From contig NW_025408669.1 in the NCBI RefSeq assembly GCF_020360975.1, forward strand, positions 248,001-312,000: a DNA stretch of 64,000 nt, read 5' to 3'. The translations under genes and the position numbers were made by a program. This document shows positions 1 to 11,493 of the stretch, in pieces (the stretch's first letter is position 1; each line of letters begins with the position of its first letter). Origin of the DNA: Hirsutella rhossiliensis (lineage: Eukaryota > Ascomycota > Sordariomycetes > Hypocreales > Ophiocordycipitaceae). Under the pieces are notes generated by a model that made no database searches, was not told where the DNA came from, and worked only from the letters and a program-made list of their open reading frames with translations.

Positions 1-1633
1 TATAAATAGATTTATTAATATAACTATATTATTCTAAGAGATTAAGAAGAATAAGACTTCTAGGAAGTCCTAGAGGTTATTAACCTTTAAAATAGGCCTA
101 GTAAATAGAAACTATTACTTTAAAGAGATATAAAACTAGCTTATATAGTAAGGAGAGCGAGAAAAGAGCTAACTATACTAGCTACCCTTATAAAGTAACC
201 TAACTTAATCGCTTAAGCTATATATAGTTTCTTTATAAAACTCTTCTTTAAAAAGACCCCTAACTATTTAATCGCGCCGATAGGAATTAAGAATAGGCTT
301 AGACCTTTATTACCTTAAGCGTTAACTAAATTAAGCTCTTTATCTAAACTAAGTAGCCTTTCCTTAAGTAACCTTAAGATAGGATCCTTACCTTAGAATC
401 TATAAAGGAAAGAGTTAAGCGCCCTTATTAGTCCCTTTATTTATATAGAAATAACGCCTTTATTTTCCCCCTTAAATATATAACTAATTAAGCCTACTCC
501 TCGCCCGCTACTAACGACCCCTTTAAATATATAAAGGAGTAAAAGACTTATAACCGTACCCCTACTAATAGCTTAATAAGAAGCTAGTAAGGAAGAAAGG
601 TAGATAGCGCGGCTACTAACTCGCCTTAGGACTCTAAAATTACTAGGCGCTTAGTTAATTACCTTATAGCTAAAGACTTCAGTAATACTTATAGCGCGCC
701 CTATTACTCCTTAAAAACAAAGTATAGTAATAGCCTCTTTAGCTATAGTCCTTATAAAGTTTATATTAAGCTTTAAACCCTCCTTAGTTAAAGGAGTTCA
801 AAACCTAGGAATATATTAAAACTACTACTAAGATATTAACGACTATAATTCTATATATTTATATAAGAATACTAGCGACGTAATAATAACTAGTCTATAA
901 GACTTTATAGCTTATTTAATTTAGCTATACTTAAAGCTATAAACTAATAAAGATACTAACTACTTTATTTCCTTAATGCCCTTAAGAATAATAAGCGCGA
1001 ATAGCTAGGAGCGTATATAAGGGGTAGTAGATAATTATTTAAAAAAGGAAGTTTATAAGTAAAGATAAGAAAGAACTAAATAAGTAGCTTATAAGTAAAA
1101 GGAGGAATAAATAATATAAAGGGAAGGGATTATAATAAAGGAGAAAAGTTCTATTAATAGTTTATTTACTTACTTATATACTTAGGAAGAGAGCCTTACC
1201 CGTTATTATCGCGCCCTTTCTATTAGTATCTTAAGTCGGAAAGTTACTAAGAAGGAGTTTAATAGGTAAGATCGTACCCTTATAAATATTAGCTTATTAA
1301 AAGAATAAGACCCTTAGTACTCCCCTTCTAACTTACTTTTAAGTATACTTAAAGGCTTTATAAAGACCTTAATTATCTAATTAAGTATTTTCCTTAATTA
1401 TAGTTAATTTAAAATTTTATTTTTCCCCTTTAAAGTAAAAGCCGCTAGTTACGCGACTTTAGTAAAGATAAAGAGGTATAGAGTAAAGAAATCTCTAAGG
1501 CTTATATTTATAACCTAAGGCCCTTAGAGCTATATATAAAACCGACGATTAAATAATTATATAGTTAATTAATTTACTAATCCTTAGCTATATACTATAT
1601 ATACTTTAAGTATATACCCTCGTTCTTATTAAA
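1..1633 (+). mobile_element. Gypsy-E' : 3' end of a second Gypsy-E copy
   Basis: This stretch is the reverse complement of the left end of Gypsy-E (18056 to about 19690), so it is the 3' end of a second copy lying in the opposite orientation and entering from outside the window. It is heavily RIP-mutated. It ends at an LTR terminus ...TTATTAAA, and the next five bases (1634-1638, CTAAC) would be its TSD, whose partner lies off the window. Bases 1-1258 match the non-pol 3' region of Gypsy-E, which shows that region is part of the element family and not a one-off insertion. Its pol would be on the plus strand to the left. Confidence 0.8.
1259..1633 (+). repeat. 3' LTR of Gypsy-E'
   Basis: 375 bp, the inverted counterpart of the LTRs at 18056-18431 and 49776-50150. 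The purine run AAGAAGGAG just before it matches the polypurine-tract position in Gypsy-E (GGGAGGAG). Confidence 0.8.
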
Positions 1634-1638
1634 CTAAC

Positions 1639-2040
1639 TTATCGTAAAGACTATTACGCTATATAGGTAAAAGTAGAATGCGCTTTAAAAGGTACGCTAT
1701 AATTAATATATATAACTAATAACCGCGTTTTTTTAATATATACCCTTAGGGATCGCGGCTCTACTAGGATTACTAGACCTAAGCCTACGATATAAGATTT
1801 AAATACTAAGCACCGCGCTTATTACCTAGGGAAATCTAAGAGAGGGAGGGATATATAGCTATCTATAGGTATTACCTTATAATATATAGTTATTAAAAGT
1901 TATAGGGGGTAGTTTACTACCCCCTCTTAAGCTTATAATTATCCTAAAGACTATTATACTATATAAGTAAAAGTAAAACGCGCTTTAATAAGTACGCTAT
2001 AAATAATATATATAACTAATAACTATATTTTTCTAATATA
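1639..2040. mobile_element. 402-bp unit with 102-bp direct terminal repeats (TRIM-like candidate)
   Basis: Bases 1639-1740 and 1939-2040 are two direct copies of a 102-bp sequence that differ mainly at C/T and G/A sites, as expected after RIP. They enclose 198 bp with no coding sign but with a GGGAGGG purine run and a 9-bp-arm hairpin (1904-1925). Terminal direct repeats around a tiny non-coding core resemble a terminal-repeat retrotransposon in miniature. No clean TSD is seen, because one side abuts the end of Gypsy-E' and the other abuts Copia-H. It could also be two tandem fragments of an unknown repeat. Confidence 0.4.
1904..1925. other. perfect hairpin
   Basis: AGGGGGTAG, loop TTTA, CTACCCCCT: a 9-bp perfect stem with a 4-base loop, unusually GC-rich for its surroundings. 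It lies inside the 402-bp direct-repeat unit. Confidence 0.6.
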
Positions 2041-2212
2041 ACTAGGTATTTAAGAAAGGCTCTAAGATTATACTTTTTTTTTTCTTCCTTTTTAGCTATA
2101 TATTAATAGTTATAATATATACCTTATAGTAATAAGTATAAAGGTAAGCTTATAAGGCCTTCCTTTTTATAAAGAGCTAAAGGGGGGATTTCTAGTTTAT
2201 TCCTTAGGTCTT
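2041..2212 (-). pseudogene. Copia-H, left fragment (integrase C-terminal region)
   Basis: Read on the minus strand this matches the Copia-G integrase/linker region around 26140-26310. It is the outermost Copia in the window, cut at 2212 by insertion of Copia-F and continuing at 60024. The five bases 2208-2212 (GTCTT) are the left TSD of Copia-F and recur at 60019-60023. Its 3' part should lie left of the 402-bp unit and Gypsy-E', outside the window. Saturated with RIP. Confidence 0.75.
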
Positions 2213-2406
2213 TATCGCGAAGTATAGCTTAATTCTATAGTTCTCGGAGATATCCCTTAGTATAAGGGACCTAGGAAGCTAAAAAATAAGTTTTAAGGAA
2301 GGAGCTAAAAGGAGGTATAAAGAGGAGGGTAGGGGTAAGAGGGGAAGTAAAAGTAGCGATAGCTTCTTATAGAGGTAGCAAAAGATAAGATAGATATACT
2401 AGTAAC
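2213..2406 (+). repeat. Copia-F 5' LTR, first part
   Basis: Begins TATCGCGAAG and matches the first ~194 bp of the Copia-G LTR with C-to-T and G-to-A changes. Interrupted at 2406 by Copia-D. GTAAC at 2402-2406 is the TSD of Copia-D. Confidence 0.85.
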
Positions 2407-2873
2407 TCTCGTAAAGAGAGATATAAGAAGTATATATAAAATATATAAAGGTAAAAGTAAAAGTAAAGGTTCGGATAGGCAGGGCAGAGATATTTAATTC
2501 TTATAGGAGCGGTAATTATAGTAGGGGAGTAATTATTAGATTGCCTTAATTCTCTTTCTTTCCTTTATTTAACGCCCCTTTTTATATCTATCTAGCATCT
2601 TAATTAATAAAGAAGATCCTACTTAAAGAAGCTACTAATATCCTTTTAACTACCGAGCTTTTTACTGGTTTTTCTCCTCCTTTCTAACCGTTGCCGGTAT
2701 ATCCGTCTTATCTCTCGCTACCTTTATAGGAAGCTATCGCTACTTTTACTTCCCCTATACCCTACCCCTTCATACCTCCTTTAGCTCCTTCTTTAAAACC
2801 TATTTTTAGCTTCCTAGGTCCCTTATACTAGAGATATCTCCGAGAACTATAAATTAAGCTACGCTTCATGATA
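2407..2873 (-). repeat. Copia-D 3' LTR
   Basis: 467 bp. Same family as the Copia-G LTRs, heavily RIP-mutated, reverse orientation. Confidence 0.85.
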
Positions 2874-5800
2874 CCCCCTTAGCTATAGCCTGCCCTTATA
2901 AAGGGGCAAAGCTAAATACCTAGGCCGGTAGCGTATAGGGAGGTCTTAGTCATACTTATCCCCATGTAAGAAATCTGGTTTTAGCCCTAGGCTCTTTTAG
3001 ACCTACTTTAGGAAAAAGGGGCCTTAAGGAGAAATTAAGTCCTATAAGAAAGGGCTTCTAAGGATAAGTCCTTAAAAAGGGGGCCTTTAAGAAGAATAAG
3101 TCCTAATTAAGCTAGGGGCCCTCCTTTAAGATAAGTCCTAATTCCTCTCTTTAGCTATAGACGTCTCCTTCCTCCTACGTGCTATTAGCTCCTCTTATAG
3201 ACTCTTAAGGCAGGCCTCTAAGGATAGCTTCTCTTAAACGTATTCTAGCCTAATTTAATATAAAAAGATAGCTAGCTTCTACTTCGGTAAGGGCTTCGTA
3301 AGACCGTTAGCTTTTATCGATACTATTAGAACCTAACGGCCGGAAATAAGTCCCCTTTAGACCTCTTAGCGTAACTAATACTAATAGATATCGATATACT
3401 ATAGCTAGGTCGATAACTTACTATTTTCTATAAGAATTTATATAGTCTATGTATTATTATATTCTATAGCTAACGGGGTCGGAATTTATAGTTATAGAGA
3501 AATAAGTAGCTAGCTAAGGAAAATCGCTTCTTTTAACGCTTTTAAAAGAGCTAGTAGCTCTGCCTCTATACTAGAAGTTATAACGGTAGCTTACTTCGAA
3601 GCTCTCTAAGTAATAGTTCCTTTAAAAAGGGATATAATATACCTATATAAGCCCTTTCTATCTAAGGAATTATCTATAAAGGACGAATCGCTTAAATAAA
3701 GGAAGATTTCGGTAGCTTATTTCCTTCCCTACCCTCCTAGGCGTAGACTATTTAATCTTATTAAATAGAGATAAAGGATAGCTCTATCTACTACTTCTTA
3801 ATGCCTAGGGCTAGGATTCTAGTTATGCTTAGCTAGCCGGGAGACCGTAAAAGAGATATCCGGTCTAATATAAATAGCTAAAAAAAGCAAGGAGCCTACC
3901 TTTTATTAATATTAGTGTTTCTCTTGCTCCCTAGCTTTAAAGGACGGATTAGGTAAAAGCTCTTCGTTTAATATAGGCGTAGAGGGAAGCTTCTTACTAG
4001 GGGAATTAAGGAGGAATTTATAAGCGACCTTATTAATATAGGCGTCTTAGGTAAGCTAGATAGTCCGTTAGGACCTATTTTAAAGGATTTATATCCCTAG
4101 GAACTACTTTAGCTCCCTTAGCCTAGTTATCTTATACCTTTATTATAGGCCTTATATAGCCTCCCTAGTAATAGCTTCTTCCTCTTTTAGGTAGGCGTAG
4201 ATAATATCGTCGATATAGAAAAAGACCGTGATTTTACCCTTTTATATTATATATAGTTCTTAAGGGACTTTCGTAAAGCCTAGGGCTTTAAGGGAACCTA
4301 TTAAATACTATTACTAAAGATAAGGTAATCTTCGTAGTCCGTATAAAGCTTTCCTAAGCTATAGAACCTTTCCTAGTTATTAGAAACTAAGAAGAAGTCG
4401 TATATAGATAACTTCTTCTTCCTTAAGTAAGTAGTTAATAAAGGCGTTAACTATATCTATCTAATCGAGCTCGAGGTCAAATTCTACTACTATAGCTATA
4501 AGGGTCTAAAAAGACATCCTTACTAAGGTAGTTGCCTTAGTAGGTAGATCCCCCTTTTCCTATTAATTCCTATAGATAACTAGCTAGGCTTTATACTTTT
4601 AAAGGAAGCTATATTTATTAGTCTTATAGATAAAGACCTACTTATAGCTAAGGACCTATTTTCCTCTTACCTTTTCCTTAAGGACCTCTTTAAAAGACCC
4701 TATCTCCTCGTATAAGGCTAGGTAGTCTTTTTAGGCCTAGAAAAACTAGTCTTTAAAAGGGTGTTTTTCTAGCTACTTTTAGTTTACTACTAGGTCTAGG
4801 AGGTCTCTTTTATATACCTTCCTTACTAATAGAGGCTTAAAAAGCCGGCCTGCTATAAATGCTCTATAGGAACCGTCTTTTATAGGCGTTAGATAGAAGT
4901 CGGAAAAACAATTAAAATAAGAGAGTAATTAGTCTTCTTTTATATCGGGCCCTATACCTTCCTTTGCTTCTTAAAGTAAGGATAAAAAGGCAGCTAGGTA
5001 ATCCTTTAAGAGAGGTGCCTTTCCTACCCCCTTAGGGGTCGAGACGGGAAGACTAACTAAAAAAGCTACTTTTAGATCTTTTTCTTATTCTATAAGAGGA
5101 GGCGTAGGGAGGTAGGCGTATTCTAGCTCTACCGCTTTCCTATAGTCTCCTTCTTTATCTAGATTATCTAATCTAGCAGCTTCCTCTTCTTCTTCTTCTT
5201 TAAAGTCGGCGTTATCCTTAACTACTTCGACGTTAGTTTCTTCTTCCGTTTCTTTATCTAGGACCTCTTCTTAAAACTATTAGGAAGGGGGGATTTAAAT
5301 CTTTTAAATTAGCTAACGTTAAGAGAGTAAGAGGGGCTATTAATCCCTCTTTCCGTTAAAGAAGCTAGATTTATCGAAAATTATATCCCTAGTCGAAATA
5401 ACCTTTTATAAAAGAGGAATCTAGATCCGAAAGATATTCGTAGAATTATAACTAACGAGGTAACTAATAAAGGCTCTAAGATTAAGCTTTCCTTTCTTCT
5501 TCCTTTTTAGCTATATATCGGTAGTTATAGCGTATACCTTATAGCTATAGGCACGAAGGTAGGCTAGTAAGGCCCTCTTCTTTATAAAGAGCTTAAGGGG
5601 AGATTTCTAGTCTATTCCTTAGGTCCTTAGGGTCCGGTTCCGAAGGTAATAAGCGGTCTTAACGACTTCTATTTAAAGGTCGTATAAGTCTTATTATACG
5701 GGCCCTTTCTATTATAGCACCCCCTAATCTTTCTACCCCTTTATTCTAGGCCTAAGTATTCGGTACTAATAGGAGGGGTAAAATACCCCTTTTTTAAAGC

Positions 5801-8191
5801 TAATTTAAGATATCCTTCGTAAATAGCTCTCTATTAAACTATATCTTCTTTACCTTATAGCTAAAGTAGGATTTTATCTAGTTAACGAAGTCCTAGAAAG
5901 CAAACTAGTTATACTTACTTAAGTAGGTCCGTAAGAAATAAGGGAAAACTATCCCTAAAAAGGCGTCTATAAAAATTATTACCTTAACAAAGCTTTCTTA
6001 ATCCCTAGAGACGTTAGTCTAGTCGACTTAAATTTCCTTATATAGCTAGTCCGGCCGTAAAGGCGTTCGTCTAGAAATTTATCTCTTAGTCTTTCCTTAG
6101 CCGTAGTATTCGTATTCGACGGTCTTTAGGCCCCTTATTCGTACGCCCTATTATTATCCTAGCTTATATAAAGCTAGGGGGCCTAGGTAACTAAGTCGTG
6201 CGTACTAAAGAAGACCGTCTCCTTAGGCTGCTAGAAGAGGGTCCTTAGTACCTACCCTCCTAGTAGGGAAAGCTAACTTCTTAAGAGATTCCTTCCTAAG
6301 GATAGGTCGGAATTCGAGAATAAATTAACCGAATTTTTCCTCGATAAGCCTAATAGTCTGATTCTTCTAGACTAGCCTCGTCGGCTTAGATATTATATCT
6401 TAGAAGATCCCTTTCTTTCGAAGAAGGCGGAAGGAAATTAAGCTCGTTAAAAATCAAGGGTAAAAAGCTACCCTTTTTCGCCGAAGAATTCGTATAGACC
6501 TATTAAGTAATTTTATCGTAAAATTCACCCTTCTATATCCCTCTATCTATACGGTTAATTCCCCGGTAATAAGGTATTCCCTTCGTGCCTTCTTAAAGGA
6601 CCGGAATTATAAGAGTATATTATAGATATCGAGGGAAGTACTAGAGTCTTAGATAGCTAATTTTCATAGGGGATAATTAAAGGGTCCTTACGGTTAATCT
6701 TACTAATCTATAGGGAAGATAAATGCCGGATTTACTATACTAACGATTTTTCCTTAAATTTACGGCTCGTATAAGGGCGGCGGCGTTCGTTACTATTTCT
6801 TAGTAACCTAAATCTCGTCTATCTTCTTTTATAACGAGGGGTCCTCCTTAAGAGACTATTATACTATTTCTTATAGCCTCTTTAAAGGGTTAACTCCTTT
6901 AAGTCGGTTTTCCTTAAAGACCTACTAGTATTATAATAATCGATAACCTAGGGATTTATATACTAGGCAGCCGTTTCGTCGTCTAGTCTTTTATTTCTTC
7001 GAGGAATCCTCGTCCCGATCTAGAAGGTCTACTTAAAAACCTCCCCTTTTTACCCCTTATTATTAATTTTAACGAAGAGGTTCGATTTCGACTAGTTCCT
7101 TAATTTTTCGACTAATAGACTAAAAGGTCTATTAGGGGACTAGTCGGGCCGGTCTAACTAACGGGACCGGGGCCGGGCCTAGAGTAAGAGGCGGAGCCGG
7201 GGCCGGGCCTAGGGCCGTAGCTATAGTTAACGACAGCGTTAAGGCTCTTAAGTAAGGAGGAGCTAAAGGAGCAATAGCCGTAGCAGCAGTAGCGGGGGCC
7301 ATAGCAATAGGGGCTATAAGTTAATCCGTTTAGGTCGAGTGCTAGCTACGAAGGAATAAGACTACTTATTATTATACTCGAGTAGCTTCTTTATCTAGTT
7401 CCCGGCTAGCTTCTCGAAAGATAGTCGAGTAACCGTTACTAATAGGCTTTATTAGCAGAGATATATCCTATAGCTACTAGCCGGAAAGAGCTTCTATTAG
7501 GAAGTATTAGTTAGCTTCCTCGAGGATCTCTTCTTAATTAGCTAGCTACGAAGAAGCTAGTAGGTTCCTAGTAGAAAAGGCTCCTAGGTAGGCTGTATAG
7601 GTCTTCCTAATACAGTTAGTTATATAGCCCCTTAAGGGAGCTATCGAGGTTTCGAGCTTTAAAAGCTACTACCTAAGAGTCTCTTCCTCTTAAAGAGAGA
7701 TTAGTTTTATAGCACTAACGGATTCCGTTATTACCGTACGAGCAGTAGTTAGTAGCTTTATCTTATAAAGGTATTCCTTTTAGTGACTCTTATAGTTACC
7801 TAAGGTAGTAGAAAACGCTCTCTATTATATAGAGGTTAGCTCGGAAAAGAGGGAAGATCCTACTATAAATTCCGTTGCCCTAGGATAAAGAGGGGGCTCG
7901 AGAGGGTCCTACTTATTAAAGAAGACTAAATTATAGATAGTTCTATCTATACGAGCCTATAGCTCCTTTACCTACTTATCCTAATCTTAGGGCTCTATAA
8001 GAATCGTCTTATAGACCGTAGGGATAGTAAAGGAGTCGTTTTTCGATATTATTATAAGGAAGGGTAGAAAAGTTAGGTAAAAATCGGCTTTTCTAATAAG
8101 AGGGGTAAAAGGGAGCTATAAGTGATATAAGAAAGGTGCCTTTTATAGTAGCTAGAAGGTATAGGAATTCTATTCCTCTTAGGCTTATAAC
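2874..8191 (-). pseudogene. Copia-D gag-pol, RIP-inactivated
   Basis: Read on the minus strand this is collinear with the Copia-G polyprotein: gag about 8070-7100, protease about 6650, integrase about 6400-5450, RT about 5050-4000 and RNase H about 3900-3450. The protease keeps its Asp but the D-S-G triad reads D-S-S. The RT box near 4203-4218 still reads Y-I-D-D, so this residue pair escaped mutation here although it was lost in Copia-F. TAA/TAG stops at Gln and Trp positions occur throughout, so no protein can be made. Domain limits are by alignment to Copia-G by eye. Confidence 0.8.
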
Positions 8192-8667
8192 TCTTATAAA
8201 GAAAGATATAAGAAGTATATAAAAATATATAAAGGTAAAATTAAAAGTAAGGGGTCGGATAGGTAGGGCAGAGATATTTAATTCTTATAGGAGCAGTAAT
8301 TATAGTAGGGGAGTAATTATTATATTGCCTTAATTCTCCTTCTTTCCTCTATCTAATACCCCTCTTTATATCTATTTAGTATCTTAATTAATAAAGAAGA
8401 TCCTACTTAAAGAAGCTATTAATATCCTTTTAACTACCGAGCTTTTTACTAGTTTTTCCCTTCCTTTCTAGCCGTTGCTAGTATATCCGTCTTATCTCTC
8501 GCTACCTCTATAAGAAGCTATCGCTACTTTTGCTTCCCCTTATACCCCTACCCTCTTCTTTATACCTCTTTTTAGCTCCTTCTTTAAAACCTGTTTTTTA
8601 GCTTCCTAGGTCCCTTATACTAAGAGATATCTCTAAGAACTACGAAATTAAGCTATACTTCGCGATA
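8192..8667 (-). repeat. Copia-D 5' LTR
   Basis: 476 bp. It is followed on the minus strand by the primer-binding site GTTATAAGCCT (8191-8181). The terminus CTTCGCGATA abuts the TSD GTAAC. Confidence 0.85.
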
Positions 8668-8954
8668 GTAACGGCTAGAAAAGAGGGGAAAAACTAGTAA
8701 AATGCTTAGTAGTTAAAAGGATATTAATAGCTTCTTTAAGTAGGATCTTCTTTATTAATTAAGATGCTAGATAGGTATAAAGAGAGGCGTTAAATAAAGG
8801 AAAGAAGGATAATTAAGGTAATATAATATTTATTCCCCTACTATAATTACTACCTTAGTAAGAATTAAATCTCTCTACCCTACCTATCCGACCCCTTACT
8901 TTTAATTTTACCTTTATATATTTTTATATACTTCTTATATCTTTCTTTATAAGA
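8668..8954 (+). repeat. Copia-F 5' LTR, second part
   Basis: Begins with the duplicated GTAAC and resumes the LTR exactly where 2406 stopped. It ends ...TTATAAGA, followed at 8955 by the primer-binding site GTTATAAGCTT. The two parts total 476 bp without the TSD, equal to the 3' LTR at 59543-60018. Confidence 0.85.
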
Positions 8955-9697
8955 GTTATAAGCTTAAGAGGAATAGAATTCTTATAACTTCTAGCTACTA
9001 TAAAAGGCACCTTTCTTATATCCTTTATAGCTCCCTTTTACCCCTTTTACTAGAAAAGCCGATTTTAACTAACTTTTCTACCCCTTTTCTTTATAACGAT
9101 ATCGAAAAACGACTCCTTTACTACCCCTATAGTCTATAGGACGATTCTAATAAAGCTCTAAGATTAGGATAAGTAGGTAAAAGAGCTATAGGCTTATATA
9201 GATAGAACTATCTATAATTTAGTCTTCTTTAATAAGTAGGACCCTTTTAAGACCCCTCTTTATCCTAGGGTAATAGAATTTATAGAGGGAGCTTCCTTCT
9301 TCTTTAAGCTAACCTCTATATAGTAGAGAGCTTTTTCTACTACCTTAGGCGACTATAAGAGTTACTAAAAGGAGTACCTCTATAAAATAAAGCTACTAAC
9401 TACTATATATATAGCGATAACGGAATCTATTAGTACTATAAAGGCAATCTATCTTTAAGAGAAAGAGACTCTTAGGTAGTAGCTTTTAAAGCTTAAGACC
9501 TTAATAGCTCCCTTAAGGGGCTATATAATAAATATATTAAGAAGACCTATATAGTATACTTAGGAGCCTTTTCTACTAGGAACTTACTAGCTTCTTTATA
9601 GCTAGCTAAGTAAGAAGAAATCCTTAAGGAAGCTAACTAATACTTCCTTATAAAAGCTCTTTCCGGCTAATAGCTATAGGATATATCTCTATTAATA
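8955..9697 (+). pseudogene. Copia-F leader and N-terminal gag
   Basis: Starts with the tRNA-Met-like primer-binding site and leader, then gag sequence aligned to Copia-G 23676-24275. It includes a RIP-degraded form of the Copia-G gag segment around the R-T-I-H-N-L-V-F motif. It is cut at 9697 by the LINE and continues at 15640 without loss apart from the 15-bp target duplication (9683-9697). Confidence 0.8.
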
Positions 9698-9869
9698 TAT
9701 AATATTATATCTTCTTAGCTAACTTTTTAAAACTAAGCCTAAAACATAGAAAAAGTATATACTTAGAACCGTTGCGAATAGCGTATTACGCCCTCCTAAG
9801 TATAGCCTTATATAGCTACTAGCGGGTATATAATATACTACTAAAGATTGCGAATTAAGCGAGGTTCTC

Positions 9870-11490
9870 CCCTATATAGGTAGAAAACTCTTCCCTACCC
9901 TCGCTAACTAAGGGTATACGCCCCCCCTTACTAACGGGACTAAGCCTAAACCTAACTTAGGACCCCGGCCTAGATATAAAGAGGGCCCCTTTAACCTTAA
10001 CCCCCTTAACTTAAGGGTCGAAATAAGTACCTTAGAGGCTAGGGCCCGCTTAGAAGAAGCTATAAAAGGCTAACGCCTTCTAAGGACCCTAGAAGAAAGG
10101 CTTGGGACCCGAGACTAGGACCTAAAGGATATTAAGATAGAAGATAATACCTAGCCTATACTAAAGACTAGCCTCTTTAAGCTTAGCCTAGCCCTACCTT
10201 AAGCTAGCTACTTTTAGCTTAACTAGCCCCTAAAGTAAGTAAAGGGGTAAAAGAGAGCTATACTTAGTAGCCCTATTAGCCCTATACCTATTTAACCTAT
10301 ACTCTAACGCTTATAGTAGACCTAGCCCCGGCCCTAGTACCCCTTTCCTAGGAACCAGGCTTAGGGCTTCCTTTAATAAGCCCTCTAGGCCCTTAAGGAA
10401 GCCTAAAAAATCGAACCCTTTTATAAGACCCTTATAAAAGGACTTAAGAAGGCAGCTATAAGGACTCTAGACCGCTAATAGCCCTTATAATAGCCCTTAT
10501 ACTAGCCTAAGGCCGCCTAGCAGCCTAGGGCTACCTAAGGAAACCTTAAAGCGAGCTCGTAGGCTAAGGTTGCTATAAAGAAGGCGCCTAAGGCCCTAGC
10601 TAAGGCCCTAGCTAAGGCTCTAGCGAAAGCCCTAGCTAAAACCCTAGCTAAGGCCCTAGCTAAGAAGAACGTAAAAGAGGACTTTTAACTTATCCTAAAG
10701 CTAAAGAAGGAATCGCTAACGCTAACTATTAACCTTATTACGCTTTATAACGAGCTTAATAAGGCTATAGGGGAACTAGCTATATTAGCTCTATTAACCT
10801 CGAATATAGGTAATATAGTTATAACGATAAAGGCCCTATATACGGCAAAAAAGCTTCTAGAGTAGTAAGAGAAGTAGTCCTTATACCTTAAGAAGCTACC
10901 TATTAAATCGGCCGACCTTCCTACTAGCTAGACTAAGCTAGTAGCCTAGAGCGTCCTTAACCTCTTAGAAACCCCTATCCTCGATATCTTCGCCGGAGAA
11001 GCTAAAACCTTTAGCGGGATCGATATCCTAGGGCAACCTAGGTAGCTAGGCACCCTAGGCCTAACGTAGAAGGTAGGATCGGTCGTCTTTATAGTCCCTT
11101 TAAAGGCTATAAGGGCTAAATACTAAAAAAAAGGCCTTTATATAGTAGGGCTATAGATTTAAGTCGAGGTATATAAGAAATATACTATATATATATAGTA
11201 CTATAGGTGCCTTTCCTTTAGCTATAACCCCTAAACCTACTAGCAGCTTATTAGGTATACCTTTTACCTAGAAAGGCACCTAACTAAGGACTATAACTGC
11301 CCTAGCTATAAGGCTAGCTAAGGCTGCTCTTACTTTAAGATCTAATACTATAACTATAAAGGAGAGTACTTTATAACTAATAAAGTATAATATAGAGTCT
11401 ATAAAGGAATAACTAATACTTAATAGCCTTAGCCCTTTTATACCTTTAAGGCCCCTAAAGCCCCCTAGGCCCCTTAGGCCTAACTACGAC
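9870..11490 (+). pseudogene. LINE ORF1 (gag-like, zinc knuckles)
   Basis: Frame beginning near 9870. A Leu/Glu/Arg-rich coiled-coil-like stretch follows around 9996-10140, then a Gln/Pro-rich part. A Lys-Ala-Leu-Ala tandem repeat lies at about 10575-10675, encoded by a 12-bp repeat of the GCCCTAGCTAAG type. At about 11190-11360 Cys and His residues spaced as two or three CCHC knuckles can still be followed, with several Cys codons changed to Tyr (TGC/TGT to TAC/TAT). ORF1 binds element RNA in this clade. Stops are TAA/TAG at Gln/Trp positions. Confidence 0.7.
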
Positions 11491-11493
11491 CTT

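Larger units (their letters stand above)
2407..8667 (-). mobile_element. Copia-D: complete RIP-mutated Copia inserted in the Copia-F 5' LTR
   Basis: A 6261-bp minus-strand Copia with both LTRs (2407-2873 and 8192-8667). The flanking GTAAC at 2402-2406 and 8668-8672 is a perfect TSD, and removing the element restores a continuous Copia-F LTR. LTR ends are TCTCGTAAAG and CTTCGCGATA, the inverted form of the family termini. On the minus strand the internal region runs from the tRNA-Met-like primer-binding site (8181-8191) through gag, protease, integrase, RT and RNase H to an AAGGGGG purine run beside the 3' LTR. Confidence 0.9.
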
